Of a stretch of DNA of 10,177 nucleotides, positions 5,714-10,177 are shown in pieces. Numbering within the stretch: the stretch's first letter is position 1; the number at the start of each line of letters is the position of its first letter. A program made the position numbers and the translations under genes. Source of the stretch: Pseudomonadota bacterium (lineage in GTDB: Bacteria > Pseudomonadota > Gammaproteobacteria > Burkholderiales > Gallionellaceae); the NCBI GenBank assembly GCA_021781695.1, contig JAJXWG010000040.1, positions 1 through 10,177 of the forward strand, given 5' to 3'. The notes under the pieces are model-generated. The model was not told the DNA's origin, ran no database searches, and was given only the letters and a program-made list of their open reading frames with translations.

Positions 5714-7234
5714 TCAGAACCTGAAGTAAAGAAAGGGGCTATAGCTGCCGAACTGGTCTATCGCAAGAGCCAAAAAGCACACCACGACAACCGCCTGAAG
5801 CAGTGCCAGTGCGGTGTTGCCAGCGACGAATTTCAAACGGCTGGAATTGGGCAGCAACCAGACCCAGGCAAGCGACAGAACCAGCAGCTTGATCAGATCT
5901 CGGCCGGACAGGTCGGTCGCCAGCAGCAGCTGTCCGTGCAGCACGGCATCGAATGAAATGGGGCGGGAATTAATGCAGAACATCGCTTCCAGCATGGTCT
6001 TTGCCTGTGCGATATCTGTCGACCTGAATACCACCCAGGCCGCAACCACCGCGATGAAGGTGATCGCGCCACCTGCGGGCTTTACGATACGGCCGGGCAG
6101 CGTCCCAGCTGTCGCATCCCGCCATATGTTGTTGATGGCCAGATAAATGCCGTGCAGCGCGCCCCACGCGACGAAGGTCCAGCCAGCACCATGCCACAGC
6201 CCGCCCAAGAGCATGGTGATCATCAGGTTTGCATAGCGGCGCATCCTGCCCTTGCGGTTGCCGCCCAGCGGGATGTAAAGATAGTCTCGCAGGAAACGGG
6301 ATAATGTCATGTGCCAGCGACGCCAGAAGTCGATGATGCTGGTCGCCTTGTAAGGGGAATCGAAGTTGATTGGCAGTTTAATATTGAAGAGCAGCGCGAT
6401 GCCCAGCGCCATGTCGGTGTAGCCCGAGAAGTCGAAGTAGAGCTGCAGGGTGTACGCCAAAGCGCCCGCCCATGCCTCATAGGTTGTCGGCAATATGCCG
6501 CTTTCCACGCCGCCAAACACCCCGTTTGCATAGGGTGCAAGCGCATCTGCCAGCAGTGTCTTCTTGCAAAGCCCCAGCGTGAACAGCATCAACCCGTTGG
6601 CGACATGCTCCCAGTTTATTTTGTAGCTGGAAGCGCGTGCGAACTGCGGCATCATCTCCTTGTGATGCAGGATGGGGCCTGCAATCAGATGGGGGAAATA
6701 AGTGACGAACAGCACGTAGTGGATGAAATTGTATTCCTTGACCTTGCCCTGATAGGTATCCACCAGAAAGGCGATCTGGGTGAAGGTGAAGAATGAGATG
6801 CCAAGCGGCAGGATGATGTTGCCCATGTTCCAGTGAGTGCCGGCAAGACTGTTGAGATTGTCGACGAAGAAATGGGCGTATTTGTAATAGCCAAGCAACA
6901 ATAGATTGGCACCGACAGCCATAATCAGCAACTGCTTCCTGCTGAATCCTGAATCCTTCACGCTACAACTTGGGGCAGAGCCCTTTAGTTGTTCGGGGAA
7001 GACCCTTGCGGTTTTAGTCCTCCTTTTAGCGATCCACATCCCGAATGCGTAGTTGCAGAGGATGGAACCCAACAGAAGTCCGACATAGGCAGGATTCCAG
7101 TAAGCATAGAAGAACAGCGAGGAGAATGCCAGCCAGCCCGAAGCATAGGCAGCGTTGATCCTTGCCAGATGAAAAAAACCGATCAGCACGACGGGGAGAT
7201 AGAAAAAGATGAATGCGTATGAATTGAACAGCAT
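5714..7234 (-). CDS. MBOAT family O-acyltransferase (AlgI-like)
   Basis: A 506-residue polytopic protein of the membrane-bound O-acyltransferase family, AlgI/PatA/DltB type, which moves an acyl (usually acetyl) group across the inner membrane for modification of an exported glycan. It starts MLFNSYAF, typical of the family. Family blocks are LPLGISFFTFTQIAFLVDTY (142-161), YFPHLIAGPILHH (179-191), YFDFSGYTDMALG (266-278), DFWRRWHMTLSRFLRDYLYI (302-321) with His308, PLGGNRKG (322-329) and LLGGLWHGAGWTF (342-354), whose His348 corresponds to the essential MBOAT His. At least ten hydrophobic segments are visible. Residues about 73-100 form a polar stretch between helices. No clear ribosome site precedes the ATG. 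It is the first gene of an operon with the SGNH gene and is divergent from apaH. No AlgF or AlgX homolog is present, so alginate itself is unlikely; the LPS genes nearby suggest a surface glycan. Confidence 0.93.
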   Translation of the reverse strand: MLFNSYAFIFFYLPVVLIGFFHLARINAAYASGWLAFSSLFFYAYWNPAYVGLLLGSILCNYAFGMWIAKRRTKTARVFPEQLKGSAPSCSVKDSGFSRKQLLIMAVGANLLLLGYYKYAHFFVDNLNSLAGTHWNMGNIILPLGISFFTFTQIAFLVDTYQGKVKEYNFIHYVLFVTYFPHLIAGPILHHKEMMPQFARASSYKINWEHVANGLMLFTLGLCKKTLLADALAPYANGVFGGVESGILPTTYEAWAGALAYTLQLYFDFSGYTDMALGIALLFNIKLPINFDSPYKATSIIDFWRRWHMTLSRFLRDYLYIPLGGNRKGRMRRYANLMITMLLGGLWHGAGWTFVAWGALHGIYLAINNIWRDATAGTLPGRIVKPAGGAITFIAVVAAWVVFRSTDIAQAKTMLEAMFCINSRPISFDAVLHGQLLLATDLSGRDLIKLLVLSLAWVWLLPNSSRLKFVAGNTALALLQAVVVVCFLALAIDQFGSYSPFLYFRF

Positions 7235-7349
7235 CAGGCAGTCAGAACGAGGGGGGCAACACTGACATGAAAAAACGGGATGGATTTCATCAAAGGCGCT
7301 TCAAAATCTGTTACGCTATTTTATCAGGATATTCGGCTTTGAATGGGCG
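7235..7349. promoter_or_regulatory. Divergent intergenic region between MBOAT and apaH
   Basis: This 115-base gap must hold the start signals of both operons. On the - strand TAAAAT (7323-7318) is a fair -10 element, but no -35 sits at the right distance. On the + strand the same AT-rich patch, CTATTTTAT, is the only -10-like tract. A run of six G at 7251-7256 and six A just after ATG 7268 are visible. I cannot place either promoter with confidence. Confidence 0.35.
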
Positions 7350-8174
7350 ATGGCGACATATGCGGTAGGCGATATACAGGGCTGCTACACGGAGCTTTTG
7401 CAATTGCTGGAAAAAATACGCTTTGATCGGGCTGCGGACAGGTTGTGGCTGGTGGGCGATCTGGTCAACCGCGGACCCGGTTCTCTGGAAGTCTTGCGCT
7501 TGATCAAGTCTATGGGGAACAGTGCGATCACCGTGCTGGGAAACCACGATCTTCACCTGCTGGCGGTGGCCAATGGCACGGGAAAGTTGCACAGAGGCGA
7601 CACGTTAAGCGGGATACTGGCTGCACCCGATCGCGAGGAGTTGCTTACCTGGTTGCGCCATCAGCGTCTTCTTCATGCCGAGGGGGATTTCGTGCTGGTT
7701 CATGCAGGCTTGCTGCCGGGCTGGACGGTTGCGGAAGCGGCAAGCCTTGCGCGCGAGGTCGAGGCAGAGCTGAGAGGGGAACATCATGCCGAGTTTCTCT
7801 CACACATGTATGGAAACCAGCCTGACTCCTGGAGTGAAAAGCTTACAGGCTATCCACGGCAGCGGGTGATCACCAATGCGCTGACGAGGATGCGCATCTG
7901 CACCGAGAGCGGGAAGATGGAATTCGATTTCAAGGCTGAGGTGCAGTACATCCCTGAAGGTTACCGCCCATGGTTCGATATTCCTGAACGCGCAAGCCGG
8001 GAGGCTACCGTGATATTTGGCCACTGGTCTGCGCTGGGCCTGATGGTGAGAAAAAATGCGATTGCGCTCGACACGGGTTGCCTGTGGGGCGGGCCGCTCA
8101 CCGCGGTTCGACTCGAGGATCGCGAGGTGATCCAGGTGGACTGCGTGAACTCCTCCGTGGCAAGGCACTGGTGA
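7350..8174 (+). CDS. apaH: Symmetrical bis(5'-nucleosyl)-tetraphosphatase
   Basis: A 274-residue cytoplasmic metallophosphoesterase that splits Ap4A symmetrically into two ADP, controls dinucleoside polyphosphate alarmones and in enterobacteria removes Np4 caps from RNA. The phosphoesterase signatures are complete and in order: GDIQGCY (7-13), GDLVNRGP (36-43), GNHDLHLLAV (64-73), VHAGLLPGW (117-125), FGHWSALG (223-230) and ALDTGCLWGG (239-248). Gln at position 10 instead of the E. coli His occurs in many ApaH proteins, such as that of Pseudomonas, so it is not a defect. Length and the MATYAVGD start match the family; the ribosome site is weak (GGG near 7344). In many proteobacteria apaH sits with apaG and ksgA; here it is upstream of waaA, with only two bases between them, so they are probably one operon. 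Confidence 0.96.
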   Translation: MATYAVGDIQGCYTELLQLLEKIRFDRAADRLWLVGDLVNRGPGSLEVLRLIKSMGNSAITVLGNHDLHLLAVANGTGKLHRGDTLSGILAAPDREELLTWLRHQRLLHAEGDFVLVHAGLLPGWTVAEAASLAREVEAELRGEHHAEFLSHMYGNQPDSWSEKLTGYPRQRVITNALTRMRICTESGKMEFDFKAEVQYIPEGYRPWFDIPERASREATVIFGHWSALGLMVRKNAIALDTGCLWGGPLTAVRLEDREVIQVDCVNSSVARHW

Positions 8175-8176
8175 GC

Positions 8177-9427
8177 ATGCTTTATATATTGCTGCTGTGG
8201 TTGCTTCTGCCGTTGATTTTTTTCCGTCTCGCGTTGAAGTCGCGCCGCCAGCCTGAATATCTTCAGCATGTAGGGGAGCGCTTTGGCTTTTATTCCATTC
8301 ACAGCGAAAAGCCCGTCATCTGGCTGCATGCGGTTTCGGTCGGCGAGACGCGCGCCACAGCCAGCCTTGTTGCGGGTCTGAAAAGGGCCTATCCCGGTCA
8401 TCAGATTCTGTTGACTCATGCCACGCCGACAGGGCGGGCGGCGGGCGAACAGCTGTATGGCGATAGCGTGCTGCGTGCATATCTGCCTTACGATTATCCC
8501 TTCGCCGTGAAGCGATTTTTTCTCCATTTCAAACCGGAACTTGGCATCTTGATGGAAACCGAAATCTGGTTCAATCTGATCAATGCTGGAAGTGACGCGG
8601 GCGTGCCCATGCTGTTGCTCAATGCGCGCATGTCCGAAAAATCGGCTAAGGGTTATGCGCGCGTCAAACGCCTGACTCAAAATGCCTTGCAGAAATTGTC
8701 TGCCGTTGCAGCGCAGAGCCAGGACGATGCTGTGCGCCTTTCATGTCTGGGTGCGCGCAATGTATCCGTGATGGGCAATCTGAAATTCGACATCTTCCCG
8801 CCTTTGGAGATGCTAAAGCTTGGCGCATTGCTGCGCGAACAATTCGGGCAAAGGCGAAAAATATTTCTGCTGGCCAGCACCAGGGAAGGCGAAGAAGCGC
8901 TGGCTCTGGGGGCATTGCAACAATTTTCGCCGGATGTATTGCTGGTCATCGTGCCGCGCCATCCCCAGCGCTTTGGCGAGGTGGAAGAACTGCTGAAGAA
9001 GCGCGGCTTCAACTATCAGAAGAGGAGCGAGAATAAAGCGGTGCCGGCTGAAATTCAGGTGGTGCTGGGCGATTCCATGGGCGAGATGTTCGCCTATTAT
9101 GCCGCTTGCGATATTGCCTTCATCGGCGGCAGCTTACTACCTTTCGGCGGGCAGAATCTGATTGAGGCCTGTGCGGTCGGCAAGCCCGTGTTGATCGGCC
9201 CGCATACTTACAATTTTAAGGAGGCCACGAGGCTGGCCGTTGAAGCGGGTGCCGCAGTGCGGGTGAGCGATGCGCAGGAATTGATGCAGGAGGCCCAGCG
9301 TATTTTAAACGATGGCGACGCGCTGGAAATGAGGGGTAAACAGGGGGTGATGTTTGTTTCATCCCATCAGGGCGCGACCGGCAAAGCGATGCAGATCATC
9401 AGCGAAGCCCTGGGTAGCAAAGCGTAG
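8177..9427 (+). CDS. waaA: 3-deoxy-D-manno-octulosonic acid (Kdo) transferase
   Basis: A 416-residue GT30 enzyme (WaaA/KdtA) that transfers Kdo from CMP-Kdo to the lipid A precursor, the first core step of LPS, at the cytoplasmic face of the inner membrane. The N-terminus MLYILLLWLLLPLIFFRLAL is the usual membrane anchor. WLHAVSVGET (49-58) carries the catalytic base Glu57. METEIWFNL (127-135), GNLKFD (200-205), STREGEE (234-240), VPRHPQRF (259-266), GDSMGEM (298-304) and GGSLLPFGGQNLIEA (317-331) are the family blocks in order. ATG 8177 matches the E. coli start; GTG 8171, overlapping the apaH stop as GTGA and with AAGG five bases before it, is a possible alternative that adds two residues. 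The much longer reading from 8078 lies inside apaH and is rejected. Whether one or two Kdo are added cannot be read from the sequence. Confidence 0.96.
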   Translation: MLYILLLWLLLPLIFFRLALKSRRQPEYLQHVGERFGFYSIHSEKPVIWLHAVSVGETRATASLVAGLKRAYPGHQILLTHATPTGRAAGEQLYGDSVLRAYLPYDYPFAVKRFFLHFKPELGILMETEIWFNLINAGSDAGVPMLLLNARMSEKSAKGYARVKRLTQNALQKLSAVAAQSQDDAVRLSCLGARNVSVMGNLKFDIFPPLEMLKLGALLREQFGQRRKIFLLASTREGEEALALGALQQFSPDVLLVIVPRHPQRFGEVEELLKKRGFNYQKRSENKAVPAEIQVVLGDSMGEMFAYYAACDIAFIGGSLLPFGGQNLIEACAVGKPVLIGPHTYNFKEATRLAVEAGAAVRVSDAQELMQEAQRILNDGDALEMRGKQGVMFVSSHQGATGKAMQIISEALGSKA

Positions 9428-9437
9428 TCCGGCGAGG

Positions 9438-9623
9438 CTATTTTCCTGTTGCTTCGTCCATGTTTTTGCGTTCTGCCTCACTGTCTTTTTGCAATGTCTG
9501 TTCCACATCCTTTGCCTTTTGAAGCGCTTCACGCTGCGGTTCTGCGATCCTGGGCGGCGGCACGGAAGGAACCTTGTTGCATGCGTTGAGCAACAGTGCC
9601 AATGCGATCATGATGATTTTCAT
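9438..9623 (-). CDS. Small lipoprotein, function unknown
   Basis: A 61-residue precursor with a short basic start, a hydrophobic stretch and the lipobox LNAC (12-15), so Cys15 would be lipidated after signal peptidase II cleavage. Asn at +2 gives no Asp-type inner-membrane retention signal, so outer-membrane sorting is plausible. After a Pro-rich linker (VPPPRIAEP, 21-29) comes a charged, probably helical segment (QREALQKAKDVEQTLQKDSE, 30-49). ATG 9621-9623 is chosen over the one at 9656 because GGAGG lies four bases upstream and the signal peptide then starts properly. The gene is convergent with waaA (ten bases between stops) and divergent from the DUF302 gene. I do not recognise the family; similar short lipoproteins with a helical tail are common. 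Confidence 0.8.
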   Translation of the reverse strand: MKIIMIALALLLNACNKVPSVPPPRIAEPQREALQKAKDVEQTLQKDSEAERKNMDEATGK

Positions 9624-9627
9624 GCAA

Positions 9628-9632
9628 CCTCC
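9628..9632 (-). promoter_or_regulatory. Consensus ribosome binding site of the small lipoprotein gene
   Basis: GGAGG on the - strand, four bases before ATG 9623. It is the strongest ribosome site in the window and decides the start of this gene against the longer reading from 9656. Confidence 0.75.
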
Positions 9633-9655
9633 GTTGGATGGGCAAGCGGCAGTCA

Positions 9656-9683
9656 AGGCTGACTATGCTAACATAGTCAGCCT
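9656..9683. repeat. Perfect 12-bp inverted repeat, four-base loop
   Basis: AGGCTGACTATG (9656-9667) and its exact reverse complement (9672-9683) flank CTAA. It lies midway between two divergent genes, so a terminator is not expected, and no T run follows on either strand. On the - strand a TTGAAC (-35 like) lies about 18-20 bases upstream of CTATGT/TATGTT inside the repeat, so the repeat may cover a promoter and act as an operator; a 5' leader hairpin is the other possibility. Confidence 0.7.
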
Positions 9684-9726
9684 GCATGGCTCGTAGTTCA
9701 ATTAACTCGATGATAAAGGATGAAAC

Positions 9727-10177
9727 ATGAATCAATTGCGCGTTGTTTTTGCATTGCTGCTGGTCCTGGTTCTGCCATCCGCGATGGCGGCCACGGACGC
9801 TCAGGGTATCGGTTATGTCGATGTGGCGCTGCAAATCGCGCGCATACCGGTGCAGGACGGCGTGAGCTTCGACGATGCGGTGGAGTCGCTCAAGCTCAGA
9901 GCCAACCAGCATAACCTCAAGTTTGCCGGGGTCAGCAAAGTATACAAGGAGATAGAAGCGCTGACCGGAAAGACGGCCAAGCGCACGGAGATTTATAGTT
10001 TTTGCGACGGACTGACGGCGAACAAAATGCTCAATGCCGATCCGCTGATGGTCGCCTTCATGCCCTGCCGCATCGCAATCCTCGAAGATGCGCAGGGGAA
10101 GCGCTGGGTCATCTCGATGATGATAGATCTCAAGATGTTGAAGGACATGCCGGAAGACACGCGCAAGAGCGCAGAAG
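9727..10177 (+). CDS. Secreted DUF302 family protein (3' end cut by window)
   Basis: The frame is open from ATG 9727 to the window end (150 codons, no stop). AAAGGA (9715-9720) lies six bases before the start. A signal peptide is clear: a hydrophobic core (about 6-16) and an AMA cleavage site (19-21), so the product is periplasmic or secreted. The rest resembles DUF302 (PF03625): an extended region with NLKFAGVSKVYKEIE (63-77), EIYSFCDGLTANKML (88-102) with Cys93, and VAFMPCRIAILED (109-121) with Cys114 in the PCR motif, followed by a beta strand. The function of this family is not settled. The two Cys could form a disulphide or bind a cofactor, but this is inference. It is divergent from a small lipoprotein gene and shares its regulatory gap. 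Confidence 0.82.
   Translation, partial: MNQLRVVFALLLVLVLPSAMAATDAQGIGYVDVALQIARIPVQDGVSFDDAVESLKLRANQHNLKFAGVSKVYKEIEALTGKTAKRTEIYSFCDGLTANKMLNADPLMVAFMPCRIAILEDAQGKRWVISMMIDLKMLKDMPEDTRKSAE

Noticed and set aside
6311..6796. 161-codon + strand frame opposite the MBOAT gene
   Set aside because: It is antisense to conserved MBOAT blocks; its sequence reflects the codon structure of that gene, with no ribosome site or recognisable domain.
7341..7379. Broken metal site in ApaH (Gln10 for His)
   Set aside because: GDxQG is a normal variant in many ApaH proteins and all other signatures are intact.
8078..8176. N-terminal extension of waaA from ATG 8078
   Set aside because: The extra 33 residues are Gly/Arg-rich, lie inside apaH and precede the normal membrane anchor, so ATG 8177 or GTG 8171 is the start.
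7961..8680. 239-codon - strand frame across apaH and waaA
   Set aside because: It is antisense to two complete, motif-rich genes; the Gln/Arg-rich product resembles no known family.
1..10177. CRISPR array, tRNA, rRNA, riboswitch, prophage or insertion sequence
   Set aside because: I saw no regularly spaced repeats, cloverleaf, conserved RNA core, transposase or integrase on either strand.

Overview
The window reads as a chromosomal segment of a Gram-negative bacterium, most likely a betaproteobacterium of the Gallionellaceae/Nitrosomonadales kind. That placement is inferred from a Kdo transferase (lipid A bearing outer membrane), a proteobacterial-type ApaH with the GDIQGC variant, a lipobox lipoprotein and mixed moderate base composition. 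No ribosomal marker is present to confirm it. I see no tRNA, rRNA, CRISPR array, transposase or integrase.

Layout. Positions 1-159 hold the probable 3' end of an unidentified + strand gene and a nested hairpin/terminator that separates it from a convergent family 2 glycosyltransferase (160-999, -). From 1187 to 4713 a compact + strand group encodes a GT9 heptosyltransferase-like enzyme, a WaaL/Wzy-type O-antigen ligase and a second family 2 glycosyltransferase. The two family 2 enzymes are ungapped paralogs, about 52% identical over 246 residues by my hand count, and they flank the group. Converging on it from the - strand (7234 to 4710) is a two-gene operon: an AlgI-like MBOAT acyltransferase and a membrane-anchored SGNH/GDSL protein, a typical pair for O-acetylating an exported or surface glycan.

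Divergent from that operon, apaH (7350-8174) and waaA/kdtA (8177-9427) are two bases apart, or overlapping if a GTG start is used. The last part holds a small convergent lipoprotein gene (9438-9623, -) divergent from a secreted DUF302 protein (9727 to the end, +, cut by the window). The roughly 100 bp between those two contain a perfect 12-bp inverted repeat.

Together most genes fit lipopolysaccharide or surface-glycan assembly. WaaA puts Kdo on lipid A, the GT9 and GT2 enzymes extend the core or O-unit on the cytoplasmic side, the ligase joins polymer to core in the periplasm, and the MBOAT/SGNH pair would decorate the glycan with acyl groups. The heptosyltransferase-ligase stretch, especially about 2900-3800, is visibly more AT-rich than apaH-waaA, as expected for a variable, exchangeable surface module. 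The best candidates for something little described are the MBOAT-SGNH pair, with Asn where the SGNH Asp is expected, the duplicated GT2 enzymes bracketing the module, and the two unexplained inverted-repeat structures.
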